Shown here: piece by piece, positions 35,250 to 45,572 of the stretch
Layout of the letters: each line of letters starts with the position of its first letter
How positions within the stretch are numbered: the stretch's first letter is position 1
NCBI GenBank assembly: GCA_021151485.1
Contig: JAGKXB010000016.1
Location: 1-46,942 of the forward strand
From: Oxalobacteraceae bacterium
GTDB taxonomy: Bacteria > Pseudomonadota > Gammaproteobacteria > Burkholderiales > Burkholderiaceae_D
Direction: 5' to 3'
Length of the DNA: 46,942 nucleotides
The notes under the pieces: model-generated
What the model saw: only the letters and a program-made list of their open reading frames with translations
What the model was told of the DNA's origin: nothing
Databases searched by the model: none
Translations under genes and position numbers: made by a program

Positions 35250-35283
35250 AAAAAGCCGCCAGGTTCAACCCTGGCGGCTTTTT
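35250..35283 (+). terminator. Intrinsic terminator after rpsI
   Basis: A perfect 14-bp stem (AAAAAGCCGCCAGG with CCTGGCGGCTTTTT) around a 6-base loop ends in a T-run, 17 bp after the rpsI stop. Confidence 0.95.
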
Positions 35284-35378
35284 CCTTTTAAAATACTAAA
35301 AACTATAAAAATAGCGAAAATATAAAAAACGAACACATATAAAACACAAAGAAGCACAAAACAATAAAAGGAATAGGC

Positions 35379-36428
35379 ATGATTAAAGTTGGTATCGTTG
35401 GTGGAACAGGTTACACAGGCGTGGAATTGCTTCGCTTACTGGCTCAGCACCCAAAAGTCGAACTGTACGCAATTACATCACGCAAAGAAGATGGCTTACC
35501 AGTCGCAGAAATGTACCCATCACTGCGTGGACAAGTATCGCTCACCTTTTCCACACCAGAAAAAGCCAAATTAACGAACTGCGATGTCGTATTTTTTGCC
35601 ACACCACATGGCGTCGCCATGGCGCAAGCGCCAGAATTATTGGCCGCTGGTGTAAAAATCATCGATCTTGCGGCTGATTTCCGCTTGAAAGATAGCAAAG
35701 TATTTGAGAAATGGTATGGGATGCCACATAGTTGCCCGGACATTCTGGCGCAATCAGTCTATGGACTACCCGAAATCAATCGTGAAGCAATTAAAAAAGC
35801 CCAAGTCATCGGTAATCCTGGCTGCTATCCAACCACCATGCAATTGGGATTTTATCCATTGTTGAAAGAAGGTCTTATTGATGCATCGTACTTAATTGCC
35901 GATTGCAAATCCGGCGTCTCTGGTGCAGGCCGTAAGACAGAAGTTAATTTACTATTCACAGAAGCTAGTGACAACTTCAAAGCTTATGGTGTCTCTGGTC
36001 ATCGCCACACACCGGAAACTGTTGAGCAACTACAGTACCTAACCAAAGATAAGGTCAACTTGTTATTTACGCCACATCTAGTGCCGATGATACGGGGCAT
36101 GCATTCAACGATGTATGGAAAATTGAAACGTGATATTTCACATCAAGAATTGCAAAATTTATATGAGCACACCTATCGCAATGAAGCATTTGTCGATGTA
36201 ATGCCATTTGGGTCCCATCCAGAAACAAGGTCAACACGCGCCTCCAATATGTTGCGTTTGGCTTTGCACTGCCCAACAGGACCAGGAAAAGCTGGCGACA
36301 CCGTGGTGATATTAGCAGTGCAAGACAATCTGGTGAAAGGCTCATCCGGACAAGCGGTGCAATGTATGAATCTGATGTTCGGCTTGGATGAAACCATGGG
36401 ACTTACTCAGATTCCGGTGATGCCATAA
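35379..36428 (+). CDS. argC: N-acetyl-gamma-glutamyl-phosphate reductase
   Basis: ArgC catalyses the third step of arginine synthesis, NADPH-dependent reduction of N-acetylglutamyl phosphate. The 349-residue protein has the Rossmann start [20 protein letters not shown], the catalytic Cys in [15 protein letters not shown] and the [16 protein letters not shown] region. The conserved His segment [10 protein letters not shown] follows. It is the long (type 1) form. The partner argB is 3 kb away on the other strand. Confidence 0.97.
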   Translation: MIKVGIVGGTGYTGVELLRLLAQHPKVELYAITSRKEDGLPVAEMYPSLRGQVSLTFSTPEKAKLTNCDVVFFATPHGVAMAQAPELLAAGVKIIDLAADFRLKDSKVFEKWYGMPHSCPDILAQSVYGLPEINREAIKKAQVIGNPGCYPTTMQLGFYPLLKEGLIDASYLIADCKSGVSGAGRKTEVNLLFTEASDNFKAYGVSGHRHTPETVEQLQYLTKDKVNLLFTPHLVPMIRGMHSTMYGKLKRDISHQELQNLYEHTYRNEAFVDVMPFGSHPETRSTRASNMLRLALHCPTGPGKAGDTVVILAVQDNLVKGSSGQAVQCMNLMFGLDETMGLTQIPVMP

Positions 36429-36477
36429 ATATTTTTATTACATTTTTAGTATTTTTTACGTTTAAAGAGAGAAAATC

Positions 36478-36915
36478 ATGGAATGCACAGTACGCTGGAC
36501 TGGTTTGCCCGGCATGACGTTTTTGGCTGAAACCGGCTCAGGTCATGTCGTGGCGATGGATGGTGCCGCAGATGGTGGCGGACGCAACCTGGCGCCACGC
36601 CCAATGGAACTGGTTTTGGCTGGCACAGGTGGTTGCACGGCTTACGATGTGGTGTTGATTTTGCGTAAAAGCGGGCAAGAAATTCACTCTTGTGAAGTTG
36701 CGTTAACTTCCGAGCGCGCTGAAAAAGATCCCAAGGTATTTACCAAAATACACTTTCATTTCACTGTCAAAGGTAAAGCCTTGAAACAAAATCTGGTGGA
36801 ACGCGCGATCAATCTTTCGCATGAAAAATATTGCTCAGCATCCATCATGCTGGAAAAATCCGCTGAGATTACTCATTCCTTCGAAATCGTGGAAGACGCA
36901 GCAGCAGCGGCTTAA
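36478..36915 (+). CDS. OsmC/Ohr family peroxiredoxin-like protein
   Basis: A 145-residue OsmC-type protein with the two Cys of the thiol peroxidase active site: one in LAGTGGCTAYDVVLILRKSG and one in SHEKYCSASIMLEK. The family reduces organic hydroperoxides as a cytosolic dimer. The GGCTAYDV variant is the YhfA-like branch, whose substrate is less well known. It lies between argC and the convergent pabBC, overlapping the latter by 4 bp. Confidence 0.9.
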   Translation: MECTVRWTGLPGMTFLAETGSGHVVAMDGAADGGGRNLAPRPMELVLAGTGGCTAYDVVLILRKSGQEIHSCEVALTSERAEKDPKVFTKIHFHFTVKGKALKQNLVERAINLSHEKYCSASIMLEKSAEITHSFEIVEDAAAAA

Positions 36916-38747
36916 TCGTTATTGATCACAATCGCTGGCAAAGGACCGCGCAAGGCATTGCAAATCATCACGGCTTGCGCGGCATGCAAATCAGCTAACG
37001 TCAAACGACGTTCACGCGCATTCCAAAGCGGGTCTTGTAATATTTGCGCCCGCATCACACCCGGTAACAAACCCGCACTCAGCGGCGGCGTGTACCAGCG
37101 ACCATCTAGTTTGACAAATACACTGCTACGCCCGCCTTCCGTCAATTCCCCTTGCGTATTACAAAACAGCATGTCGAATGCACCCTGCTCTTCTGCTGCA
37201 CGCCATGCCTCGTCGTAACGCTGCCGCACCGTGCTTTTATGACGTAAAAATAGATCATTACTAATGACAGGCTGCGTTGCCAGCAACAACTTAACCGGCA
37301 ACTTTCCCGCATCAAAAGGAATCAAAGGCGCGCTTTGCAGATTGCACACACCTGCCTGATTGAGCGCTAAACGGACTCTATGTGCACTTGTAGGAGATAA
37401 CGCAAAGCAATAATCCTGCACTGTTTTACGAAGCAATGCGATGTCATGTGTAAAGCCAAAATACGCCGCGGAACCACACAATCGCTGCAAATGTTGTTCA
37501 ATATGATGACAACCCTCCGCTTGAGTCGCATACATGGTTTCGAACAATTCAAAGTCATGCGGTAAACCGGTTAAAAAACGTGCTTTTAATGCACATTCTC
37601 TGTATTCATCGGCCGCATCGCTATCGTGCACAATCCCAGCGCCGACGCCCATTTCTCCACGCCGCACACCTTGCTCATTCGGTGCTTGCAACACTAAGGT
37701 GCGAATCGGTATCGACAAGCAAAAATCACTAACGGCATCAAACCAGCCAATCGCTCCAGTATATAAACCACGCGCATCGGATTCCAATTCTTGAATAATT
37801 TCCATCGCCCGCCGTTTGGGCGCACCAGTAATCGAACCGCAAGGATACAAAGCACGGAAAATATCAAACAATCTCACCTCTTCCTCAATCTGAGCCTCAA
37901 TGGTCGAAGTCATTTGTAGCACACTGCCATGCTTTTGCACTTCAAACATAGCCGGCACTTGCACCGTTCCAACCTTGGCAATACGCCCCAAATCATTACG
38001 TAGCAAATCGACGATCATCAAGTTCTCAGCGCAATTTTTTGCGTTTCTTGATAATGATCCAGCACGCTCACGATCTTCTTGAACATTGCCTGTCGCCGCT
38101 ACCGTGCCTTTCATCGGTTGCACAGTTAATTTGCCATGCTGATGGCGCATGAACAATTCTGGCGAAAAAGAAAGCACCGCCCCACCATCCGGCAAGGCGA
38201 TCAGCGCACCATAAGGCACCGGTTGCCGCGTGCGTAATTTACGATATAGATTTGCTACGTCGCCAAAGGCATCAAAACGAATGCGATAAGTGTAATTAAC
38301 CTGATACACATCACCCGCCTCAATGTAAGCATGGATGGCTGCCATCGCTTGATCAAACTCATCCTGGTTAATGCTGGTGGATAAATTTGCAATGCCTGCC
38401 ATGTTATCTACCGTATTCGCTTGCTGCGTACTCAACCAATCATCAAGTTGCTCAGCAGACAGCAAGGTGCAATCTTGAAACAACAATATTTGCACCAAAG
38501 GCGCGGGCGAAGTATTGATTAAAGAAGGCTGGGGATAAGCCAATAAATCCGCACCTAATTCATAGGAAAACAAGGCAACTGCGTATTGCCCACTCTGCAA
38601 TGCAGCTTGCATCAAATCAAATAAGGCTGGTAATTCCGATGCATGCTGGCAAGACAGAGTGCGTAGGTACGCAGTGTAGAGGCGGGACTTGGGATCAGAT
38701 GAACTGGCTGTAACGTCATCTAATAGGGCAAAACAATCAACATTCAT
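36912..38747 (-). CDS. pabBC: Aminodeoxychorismate synthase component I fused to 4-amino-4-deoxychorismate lyase
   Basis: A 611-residue bifunctional enzyme of folate synthesis. Residues about 1-370 are the chorismate-utilising PabB domain: YQVNYTYRIRFDAFGD, then AENLMIVDLLRNDLGRIAKVG and the motif CGSITGAPKRRAMEIIQELE. Residues about 385-611 are a PLP-dependent PabC-like domain (FELFETMYATQAEG; the PLP Lys is probably in RHKSTVRQRYDEA; EGGRSSVFVKLDGRWYTPPL). Together they convert chorismate plus ammonia to p-aminobenzoate; PabA must be elsewhere. The fusion is common in betaproteobacteria. It overlaps argB by 1 bp. Confidence 0.94.
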   Translation of the reverse strand: MNVDCFALLDDVTASSSDPKSRLYTAYLRTLSCQHASELPALFDLMQAALQSGQYAVALFSYELGADLLAYPQPSLINTSPAPLVQILLFQDCTLLSAEQLDDWLSTQQANTVDNMAGIANLSTSINQDEFDQAMAAIHAYIEAGDVYQVNYTYRIRFDAFGDVANLYRKLRTRQPVPYGALIALPDGGAVLSFSPELFMRHQHGKLTVQPMKGTVAATGNVQEDRERAGSLSRNAKNCAENLMIVDLLRNDLGRIAKVGTVQVPAMFEVQKHGSVLQMTSTIEAQIEEEVRLFDIFRALYPCGSITGAPKRRAMEIIQELESDARGLYTGAIGWFDAVSDFCLSIPIRTLVLQAPNEQGVRRGEMGVGAGIVHDSDAADEYRECALKARFLTGLPHDFELFETMYATQAEGCHHIEQHLQRLCGSAAYFGFTHDIALLRKTVQDYCFALSPTSAHRVRLALNQAGVCNLQSAPLIPFDAGKLPVKLLLATQPVISNDLFLRHKSTVRQRYDEAWRAAEEQGAFDMLFCNTQGELTEGGRSSVFVKLDGRWYTPPLSAGLLPGVMRAQILQDPLWNARERRLTLADLHAAQAVMICNALRGPLPAIVINND

Positions 38748-39670
38748 TACTGCGAACGGATCATGGTGCCAAACGCTTGTTCGGTTAACACTTCCAGCAA
38801 TAAAGAATGCTCAATACGACCATCGATAATGTGGACAGTATTCACCCCTGATTTGGCAGCATCCAGAGCCGATGAAATTTTGGGCAACATGCCGCCGGAA
38901 ATAGTGCCATCTTCAAACATTCCATCAATTTCACGTGCGGATAAGTTGGTTAACAAATTGCCTTGCTTATCCAACACGCCAGGAATATTCGTCATCATGA
39001 TGAGCTTCTCGGCCTTCAAAATTTCAGCAATTTTGCCGGCGACCAAATCCGCATTAATGTTGTAAGCCTGTCCATCTTCGCCAAATCCAATGGGTGAAAT
39101 AATGGGAATAAACGCATCATCTTGCAAAGCTTTGACGACTGCTGGATTAATGGCATCGATTTCGCCGACAAAACCAATGTCCAAAAACTGACCTGGTGCT
39201 TCCTTATTCGGCATTTTCATCCTGCGTGCGCGGATCAAGCCGCCGTCTTTACCAGTCAATCCAACCGCTTGGCCACCGTAATGATTGATCAACATCACAA
39301 TATCTTGTTGCACTTCACCACCCAGCACCCATTCGACCACTTCCATGGTTTCTTCGTCTGTAATCCGCATGCCTTGGATGAACGTGCCCTGCTTGCCGAT
39401 TTTCTTCAGCGCGTTATCAATTTGCGGTCCACCGCCATGCACCACAACTGGATTCATACCAACCAATTTCAACAAAATTACATCACGCGCAAAACCATGT
39501 TTTAAACGCTCATCAACCATGGCGTTACCGCCGTATTTAATGACGATCGTTTTGCCATGAAATTTACGAATATAAGGCAAGGCCTCAGCCAAAATTTGCG
39601 CTTTAATTTGTGAAGAAACGGAGGTTAAATCGTCGCTGGAATCAGCATTAGGGTCAGCCAAATGAATCAT
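38747..39670 (-). CDS. argB: Acetylglutamate kinase
   Basis: ArgB phosphorylates N-acetylglutamate, the second step of arginine synthesis. The 307-residue protein contains [20 protein letters not shown] near residue 39, the glycine loop [20 protein letters not shown] and the N-acetylglutamate site [15 protein letters not shown]. The C-terminal nucleotide-binding region [20 protein letters not shown] follows. It is followed directly by pabBC. The divergent gcdH-like gene starts about 140 bp away. Confidence 0.97.
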   Translation of the reverse strand: MIHLADPNADSSDDLTSVSSQIKAQILAEALPYIRKFHGKTIVIKYGGNAMVDERLKHGFARDVILLKLVGMNPVVVHGGGPQIDNALKKIGKQGTFIQGMRITDEETMEVVEWVLGGEVQQDIVMLINHYGGQAVGLTGKDGGLIRARRMKMPNKEAPGQFLDIGFVGEIDAINPAVVKALQDDAFIPIISPIGFGEDGQAYNINADLVAGKIAEILKAEKLIMMTNIPGVLDKQGNLLTNLSAREIDGMFEDGTISGGMLPKISSALDAAKSGVNTVHIIDGRIEHSLLLEVLTEQAFGTMIRSQ

Positions 39671-39736
39671 GAAAAGTCCTGAGAAAATAGTGGTGCGATT
39701 TTACATGGAAAACGCAAATCTCAATTCAATTTCAGC

Positions 39737-39758
39737 GTAGAAATTCAGTAGAAATTCT
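39737..39758 (+). repeat. Two 11-bp direct repeats in the argB/acyl-CoA dehydrogenase intergenic region
   Basis: GTAGAAATTCA and GTAGAAATTCT follow each other with an 11-bp period, about one helical turn, between the divergent starts. Several further AATTTCA words surround them. A regulator-binding role is possible but unproven. Confidence 0.4.
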
Positions 39759-39812
39759 GCACAATTTCAAAACACAATTTCAGATCAAAATGAGGCAATA
39801 TAAAAACTTCTT

Positions 39813-41045
39813 ATGCATATTTTTAAGATGAAAAACATGAATCAGCCAAGCCATAAAATCGATAAAACTCATAAATTTCCGTTTCACTGGGATGATCCAT
39901 TGTTACTGTCAGAGCAATTAACAGAAGAAGAAAAAATGGTGCGCGATGCCACCCACGCCTATTGCCAGGACAAGTTACAACCGCGAATTTTGCAGGCTTT
40001 TCGGCATGAAAAAACCGATCCCATTATTTTTAGAGAAATGGGAGAGCTAGGCTTATTAGGTGCCACGATTCCCGAACAATATGGTGGTGCTGGTTTGAAT
40101 TACGTCAGCTACGGCTTGATCACGCGTGAAGTTGAGCGTGTCGATTCAGGCTACCGCTCGATGATGAGTGTGCAATCTTCCTTGGTAATGTTGCCAATTT
40201 ATACCTTTGGCACAGAAGCACAACGTCAACAATATTTGCCTAAATTAGCAACAGGAAAGACTATCGGCTGTTTTGGTTTGACTGAACCCGATCATGGTTC
40301 CGACCCTGGTGGCATGACGACAAGGGCCAAAAAAGTCTCCGGTGGCTATGCGCTGTCAGGCTGCAAAACCTGGATTTCCAATGCACCTATCGCTGATATT
40401 TTCATCGTTTGGGCAAAGGATGAAGCAGACCAAATACGCGGCTTTATTCTAGAAAAAGGCATGCCAGGATTAAGCGCGCCCACCATTCATGGCAAAGTCA
40501 GTTTGCGTGCGTCTATCACGGGTGAAATTGTGATGGACAATGTGTTTTGTCCGGAAGAAAACGCCTTCCCTGATGTGCGCGGCTTGCAAGGGCCATTTAC
40601 TTGTCTGCATTCCGCTCGTTACGGCATTGCCTGGGGGGCGTTGGGCGCAGCGGAGTTTTGTTGGCATCGGGCACGCCAATACACGTTGGAGAGGCAACAA
40701 TTTGGCCGTCCGCTGGCAGCGAATCAACTCATTCAAAAAAAATTAGTCGATATGCAAACTGACATCACGTTGGCTTTACAAGGCTGCTTACGATTAGGTC
40801 GCATGAAAGATGCAGGCAATGCAGCTGTGGAAATCACATCCATGATGAAACGCAATTCCTGCGGCAAAGCCCTAGAAATTGCACGTCTGGCACGAGATAT
40901 GTTGGGTGGGAATGGTATTTCAGACGAATTCGGTGTGATCCGACATATGTTGAACCTGGAAGCCGTGAATACCTATGAAGGCACGCATGATATTCACGCT
41001 TTGATTTTGGGTCGAGCACAAACGGGAATACAGGCTTTTAGTTAA
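39813..41045 (+). CDS. gcdH: Acyl-CoA dehydrogenase, glutaryl-CoA dehydrogenase type
   Basis: A 410-residue acyl-CoA dehydrogenase most like glutaryl-CoA dehydrogenase, which oxidises and decarboxylates glutaryl-CoA to crotonyl-CoA in lysine and tryptophan breakdown. Landmarks: [20 protein letters not shown] near the start, the FAD/substrate segment [39 protein letters not shown], and the catalytic Glu in [20 protein letters not shown]. The start is uncertain: in-frame Met codons at 39813, 39828 and 39837 are all possible. It is divergent from argB and stands alone. Confidence 0.93.
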   Translation: MHIFKMKNMNQPSHKIDKTHKFPFHWDDPLLLSEQLTEEEKMVRDATHAYCQDKLQPRILQAFRHEKTDPIIFREMGELGLLGATIPEQYGGAGLNYVSYGLITREVERVDSGYRSMMSVQSSLVMLPIYTFGTEAQRQQYLPKLATGKTIGCFGLTEPDHGSDPGGMTTRAKKVSGGYALSGCKTWISNAPIADIFIVWAKDEADQIRGFILEKGMPGLSAPTIHGKVSLRASITGEIVMDNVFCPEENAFPDVRGLQGPFTCLHSARYGIAWGALGAAEFCWHRARQYTLERQQFGRPLAANQLIQKKLVDMQTDITLALQGCLRLGRMKDAGNAAVEITSMMKRNSCGKALEIARLARDMLGGNGISDEFGVIRHMLNLEAVNTYEGTHDIHALILGRAQTGIQAFS

Positions 41046-41088
41046 TCTATACCCTTCTGCCACCATGAATCTTAATGCAGCAACCATA

Positions 41089-43407
41089 TTAAACTGGCAA
41101 TGCAACACCAGCATCAGCTTGAAGATTGGTTGCACTCATTGTTGTAGACGTGGATCTAGTTTCCGCGTCACTCTTCATCGTTTTGATTGACGAGGCGACA
41201 TTGCCCACGTTCGTCCTTACACTATTAATTGCATACCTCATTGCACCATTAGTTATTTTTTTGTCCCAATAAGCTAAACCATTTACCGGTGCATGGTGTA
41301 TGCCTTTAAATATATCTGAGCCAACTCTTTTGTAATGAAAAAAAGGTAAAAAAGCAATCAGCACGTGCATAAGGTTATCAACCACATTCGCCCCATTAAA
41401 AAATGCTTTAAACCATTCTGTGAATGCCGCCCCGCCACCTAAATTGTCATACATCGGATCTAATTTCAGTCCCTTGAACATATAGGTCATGGAATTGAGT
41501 ACATAATGAGAAAAAGGATCTTTTTTCTCTCCTGTTATGGCTTTGTACGCCTCAATAGTTGCAAAAAAAGCACCGATAATAACAATAAAGCCAGCAAGCT
41601 CTCCTTTACTTGGCAACTCCGGTAACAAAGAATTGATGCGGTCAACCCAAGTCATTAAACCAGCTTCATAGCGCAAACAAAATGCGACCTCCTTTGCATT
41701 CTGGGACGGGTGCCCAGACAACACATCGGCATGACCAAAAATATCGGAGAACTCATCAAACAAATCAGAAATATGACTTGTTGGATTATTTTTGTCACAA
41801 ACTTCTTTATAAGCCGTCAATATTTCATGAATATCTTTTAACTCTTGCTTAAACTCCACGAGTATTAATTGATTAATATTTTCCGACGAAGCAGGGGAAG
41901 TCAGTATTAATTCTAATTTTTCAATCAAAATATTGAGGCGCACATTTAATGTATTTTCTATATCATTATTTTGATAAATTGATTTTGCATCATTCAATGG
42001 CCCCCAAATCGCCGCTTGCATCAATAAATCACGAATCTTTTCTAAAGTTGTGTACGCCTCGGCAGCATGATTTTTATGATAAGGACCAACGACTACTGAT
42101 ACATCCCGTGCTATCTCCATAACCGGAGCATCTGCATCTGTTACATGGTTTGCCTGAGTCACTCCATCTTCAACAAGAGCTAGTGGCTCTGCATCACTCC
42201 GTTGATTGGATTGATTTTCAGCAAGAAACAATTTGCTGCGCGCCAAATGCAATAACTCACAAATTCCAATAATAAAGTAAGCAGGTGCAACCAAAACTAC
42301 TGAATGAATCAGTTGATCAAAAGGGCCACCTACCGTCATAGAAAACGCACCAGCTTCAACAACAGCGCCAACATTATCACGCCACGTGTTCGCAAGTTCT
42401 TGATTCCCCACTTGTCGCATCAACAGCATGGGTAGCCCTGCAACAACAATCCAAAATAATGGATGTCCGACAGGTATGTATTCGAAAATTGATTTTCCTA
42501 TGGCTAAAACGTCGTTAACCAAGCTCCCCAAACCAAGATTTTCTATTAAATAAGCTTTTCCATCAGGTATCAAACGCGTCTCAGAACCTATCTTTAAACC
42601 ATCTCCGTTATTTTTGATTTGAAATAATTCATAAAAATCGGACCGACGTTGGGATATGAAGCGAGCACCACCATTGCTCTCGTCCAACATTTTTATCAAC
42701 GAAGCAACTAAAAATAGTTGATCCCGATGTTCGGCATTATTCACATCAAAATTTTCGCCAAAAGCAACATTGATGGAAGCCGCCATTTTTTGCTGTGCAA
42801 ACACAAATTTTTCTGCCAACTCGGAATGATCGGAATGCCCAGAATGATTTGAATACTCAGCTTCAATATCTTCTATATGAAAATGATCGTGAGAATGCTC
42901 ATGAGCATGAGCTTGCGAATGTTTCACGTCTCCCCACAAACCTAAACTGGCGTTCATCACTTCCAACTCTTTTCGTAATTGAGGTTTTAAAACCAATGCT
43001 TTCATTTCTGCTTGAACATAATGAACATCAGAAGATGCAACCTGCGGCTTAAATTCATTAGCCAAATAAAAATTTGCTAATTCAACATGATTTTCCCGCA
43101 CTACGGGAGAAGGGATAGCCGTTTTATCAATAAATAAGGACAAACGATTATTGTCTGGTAAAGCCGAAATAAGGACACAAATAATACGAGCAGGACGCTC
43201 AAGAGCGATGGCTTGTCGACACAAACTATCAATGGTAGCAATGTGGGTCTGATTATTCGGATCAACCTGTTCTAAACAAGCTTTTAATCCTTCAATATCA
43301 TGGTTAACCGTCATTTTTTTTAGTTGATCCGCCCATGATGGATCGACAGGTAAGAATCTATCAACTGCTCCTCTGACCGCATCTGTTAAGTTATATCCAG
43401 CAAACAT
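41089..43407 (-). CDS. Large His-rich membrane protein with Fur-box promoter, possible effector
   Basis: I do not recognise a family. About 772 residues from the Met that follows a GAGAGAG ribosome site (the frame runs 12 residues further upstream without one). No signal peptide. Residues 1-150 are helical. A His-rich tract at about 163-194 (HSQAHAHEHSHDHFH, later HSGHSDH; 10 His in 32 residues) is of the kind that binds Zn, Ni or Fe. Hydrophobic segments follow near residues 320-340 (HPLFWIVVAGLPMLLMRQV), 380-400 (IHSVVLVAPAYFIIGICELL), 615-635 and 680-700, separated by a long helical middle region. The C-terminus is Ser/Thr/Asn-rich. Its architecture resembles that of the 642-residue protein beside the T3SS. 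A Fur-like site overlies the promoter. Confidence 0.6.
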   Translation of the reverse strand: MFAGYNLTDAVRGAVDRFLPVDPSWADQLKKMTVNHDIEGLKACLEQVDPNNQTHIATIDSLCRQAIALERPARIICVLISALPDNNRLSLFIDKTAIPSPVVRENHVELANFYLANEFKPQVASSDVHYVQAEMKALVLKPQLRKELEVMNASLGLWGDVKHSQAHAHEHSHDHFHIEDIEAEYSNHSGHSDHSELAEKFVFAQQKMAASINVAFGENFDVNNAEHRDQLFLVASLIKMLDESNGGARFISQRRSDFYELFQIKNNGDGLKIGSETRLIPDGKAYLIENLGLGSLVNDVLAIGKSIFEYIPVGHPLFWIVVAGLPMLLMRQVGNQELANTWRDNVGAVVEAGAFSMTVGGPFDQLIHSVVLVAPAYFIIGICELLHLARSKLFLAENQSNQRSDAEPLALVEDGVTQANHVTDADAPVMEIARDVSVVVGPYHKNHAAEAYTTLEKIRDLLMQAAIWGPLNDAKSIYQNNDIENTLNVRLNILIEKLELILTSPASSENINQLILVEFKQELKDIHEILTAYKEVCDKNNPTSHISDLFDEFSDIFGHADVLSGHPSQNAKEVAFCLRYEAGLMTWVDRINSLLPELPSKGELAGFIVIIGAFFATIEAYKAITGEKKDPFSHYVLNSMTYMFKGLKLDPMYDNLGGGAAFTEWFKAFFNGANVVDNLMHVLIAFLPFFHYKRVGSDIFKGIHHAPVNGLAYWDKKITNGAMRYAINSVRTNVGNVASSIKTMKSDAETRSTSTTMSATNLQADAGVALPV

Positions 43408-43453
43408 ACCGACTCTCTCAAAAAATAATAACGCCAACAACAATAATGATGGT

Positions 43454-43478
43454 GATAATGATAATTATTCTCATTATA
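43454..43478 (-). promoter_or_regulatory. Fur box abutting the -10 of the His-rich protein gene
   Basis: On the plus strand 43454-43472 reads GATAATGATAATTATTCTC, matching 17 of 19 positions of the Fur consensus. On the minus strand a perfect -10 TATAAT lies at 43473-43478, immediately upstream of the box, so Fur binding would cover the expected transcription start. The ATG is 47 bp downstream. No strong -35 is visible. Confidence 0.75.
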
Positions 43479-43628
43479 TGATTAAATTAATCTTACTACA
43501 ACAAATGACTGTTATTAAAGTAAGAACAAAATATTAATAATTAATGAAAGATTAAGAAGGATTAATGGGGGATTAATCCAAGATATTGCACGACAATATT
43601 CCGATGTAATGCCGACTAGCGATGTAGT

Positions 43629-44144
43629 CTACTGATTGCCAGTCGACTGAGAAGTCAATGCCGTGCCAGGTTTGCGGCCTAACAGGATATGCAAGATGAG
43701 AAAACAAGGAAAAAGCAAACCGATAATCCAATGCACAGCAGACCATATAGCGCGATTATTTTCACCCGCCAAGTAATACAACCCATAACCGCTTATTACC
43801 AAAATTAACATTATCGCTATCATAGTCCAACCGGAAAATACGTTGCGTTTTGCTTTGATCGCACGGCGAATGTGACTGTTCATCAAACTACCGATAAAAA
43901 ACAATCCCACCATGGCCCCCGCTCCATGCAATTTAATCGACCAAGGCTCCAGTGGATGAATGTTAGGACCAAACTCCCCCATAACGCGCATGAAATAATG
44001 CGCAAGCAACCACAACATCCCCGTGATGAACAAGCAAGTACTAACAGCATAGATACAACGACGATGCCAACGTTCAAGTTTGAAACCGGGCTGACGTTGC
44101 CTACTAGAAGGATGGCGTAAATGGGATTCTCGGTGGCGCATCAT
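43629..44144 (-). CDS. Small multi-helix membrane protein of the flavin operon (cytochrome b-like/DUF4405)
   Basis: A 171-residue inner-membrane protein with four hydrophobic helices (CLFITGMLWLLAHYF, GAGAMVGLFFIGSLMNSHI, TMIAIMLILVISGYGLYYL, VHWIIGLLFPCFLILHILLG). Conserved-looking His residues within or next to helices (HRR near residue 30, H49, the H of KLHGAG, H of VHWIIG and H of LILHILLG) suggest bis-heme binding, as in cytochrome b561-like or DUF4405 proteins. It overlaps apbE by 4 bp and would pass electrons across the membrane to the FMN-binding protein. Heme binding is inferred. Confidence 0.68.
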   Translation of the reverse strand: MMRHRESHLRHPSSRQRQPGFKLERWHRRCIYAVSTCLFITGMLWLLAHYFMRVMGEFGPNIHPLEPWSIKLHGAGAMVGLFFIGSLMNSHIRRAIKAKRNVFSGWTMIAIMLILVISGYGLYYLAGENNRAIWSAVHWIIGLLFPCFLILHILLGRKPGTALTSQSTGNQ

Positions 44145-44974
44145 GTCATTATAAGTCCACGCGCACCAAATTGCGCTAGCGCAGGATGCAGGGGATTACC
44201 TGTTGCCATCACTACTTTAGTCAATGCATCAGCCAACATGCAAAGCGGGGCACATACTGACGCACTAAAATCAGCCCTCACACCCTCACCATTTTTTCCA
44301 TTTACCAAGGCGCTATACTCGTGACCATGCATACGCTTACGAGAAAAATACGTAGCCGAAGTTGCCAATGCCTCATCATAAACGACTATTTGTCGCCCTA
44401 TTTTTAATGGATCAGCAGGATCACGAATCGCAATAGGAAAAGCTACATCGCCACATACACGCAAATCCCCGCCAGCATTCACACAAGCAGATGGAACACC
44501 CAAACGTTGTAATGCCGCAATGGCCAGATCAACGGCATATCCTTTTGCAATTCCGCCAAGATCAATCCAACCAGCATGGATCTTTTCTGCCTGATTTTCC
44601 GCTGCCAATACGATGCTAGGCTGCGTTGGTATATAAGTAGGTACAGCAAGATCTGTATGGGGAGTTGGCAAATAAGCCCACTCCACCAATTTGGGTGCGC
44701 AATGAATATTGAAGATGCCATCCGTTGCAACAGCAATCGATAATGCATTTTGTATGACGTTAAAAGTATGTGCATGAATCGCAACTCGCTGCCCTACAAC
44801 AGCACGATTGATGCGTGAGATATCACTGTTTGGATCATGAAAGCTCATCAGTCGATGAACGAGAGCGACTTCAGAAAACGCCGCATCAAAACAACTTGGA
44901 TCAATATGTGCAGGAATATCGTTAATTGTAATTTCAACTAACGTACCCAACCAAGGCTGCGCGCGGCGCATCAT
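44141..44974 (-). CDS. apbE: FAD:protein FMN transferase (ApbE)
   Basis: ApbE attaches FMN covalently to Ser/Thr of FMN-binding proteins, using FAD. The 277-residue protein has the family motifs LMSFHDPNSDISRINR, WIDLGGIAKGYAVDLAI, VNAGGDLRV and the C-terminal CAPLCMLADALTKVVMATG. No obvious signal peptide or lipobox is present (start MMRRAQPWLGTLVEI), so this form may act in the cytosol or the export signal may be atypical. It lies between the FMN-binding protein and the membrane protein, an arrangement that names its likely target. Confidence 0.93.
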   Translation of the reverse strand: MMRRAQPWLGTLVEITINDIPAHIDPSCFDAAFSEVALVHRLMSFHDPNSDISRINRAVVGQRVAIHAHTFNVIQNALSIAVATDGIFNIHCAPKLVEWAYLPTPHTDLAVPTYIPTQPSIVLAAENQAEKIHAGWIDLGGIAKGYAVDLAIAALQRLGVPSACVNAGGDLRVCGDVAFPIAIRDPADPLKIGRQIVVYDEALATSATYFSRKRMHGHEYSALVNGKNGEGVRADFSASVCAPLCMLADALTKVVMATGNPLHPALAQFGARGLIMT

Positions 44975-45004
44975 TTTTTTATTTCTACTATTTTAAGACT
45001 TAGA

Positions 45005-45547
45005 TTATTTCAATACGACTTGCGCAATTGCAGCAATGCGCCGTACACCATCCGTGACATGTGTGCAAGACAAGGTAGCACCGCTGATATTGGCAATACC
45101 TTCCCCAACAGTTAAACCACCTTGGACGCTTTTACCAACAAATTGCTTGCGCCAAGCAGGATGTTTAATTTCAAACCCATGGCTTTCACGATAGGTCAAA
45201 ATTTCAATCTGCTTGATGGTGGCATCGGGATTGACTGCTACGGCATAGGAAATTAATTCGGATTTTCCCACTACATCATCTAATACGACATATCCCAGCA
45301 AAGTCTCAGCGCGAAAAGCAGAAAACACACGCCAATTAACAGAGCGTGCAGACAAACCAGACAACTTTTCGATTTTCCGCATTTGCTCAGTCGACAATTT
45401 CAAACTACTGTCCTTGAACACGCTGGCATCGGGGAACATCACGCGTTGTGCCTGTTCTACCGTCAAATACTGCGCCGCATAAGAAGCATTGCTTGCAATA
45501 GCCGTGACCGCCGTGACAGTAAGAGCTGGAATATGTCGCAATTTCAT
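45005..45547 (-). CDS. Exported FMN-binding protein (NqrC/RnfG-like domain)
   Basis: A 180-residue protein with a signal peptide (about residues 1-24, ending NASYAAQ) and an FMN-bind domain. The flavinylation motif SGATLS is at residues 155-160 (S160 is the expected attachment position; NqrC proteins usually have Thr there). GYVVLDDVVGKSELISYAV and the ITYRE-like ILTYRESHGFE stretch complete the fold. It probably carries covalent FMN in the periplasm and passes electrons between the membrane protein of this operon and an unknown acceptor. It lies between the porin and apbE. Confidence 0.9.
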   Translation of the reverse strand: MKLRHIPALTVTAVTAIASNASYAAQYLTVEQAQRVMFPDASVFKDSSLKLSTEQMRKIEKLSGLSARSVNWRVFSAFRAETLLGYVVLDDVVGKSELISYAVAVNPDATIKQIEILTYRESHGFEIKHPAWRKQFVGKSVQGGLTVGEGIANISGATLSCTHVTDGVRRIAAIAQVVLK

Positions 45548-45572
45548 ATTGGAAACTTATCTCAGAAATAAC

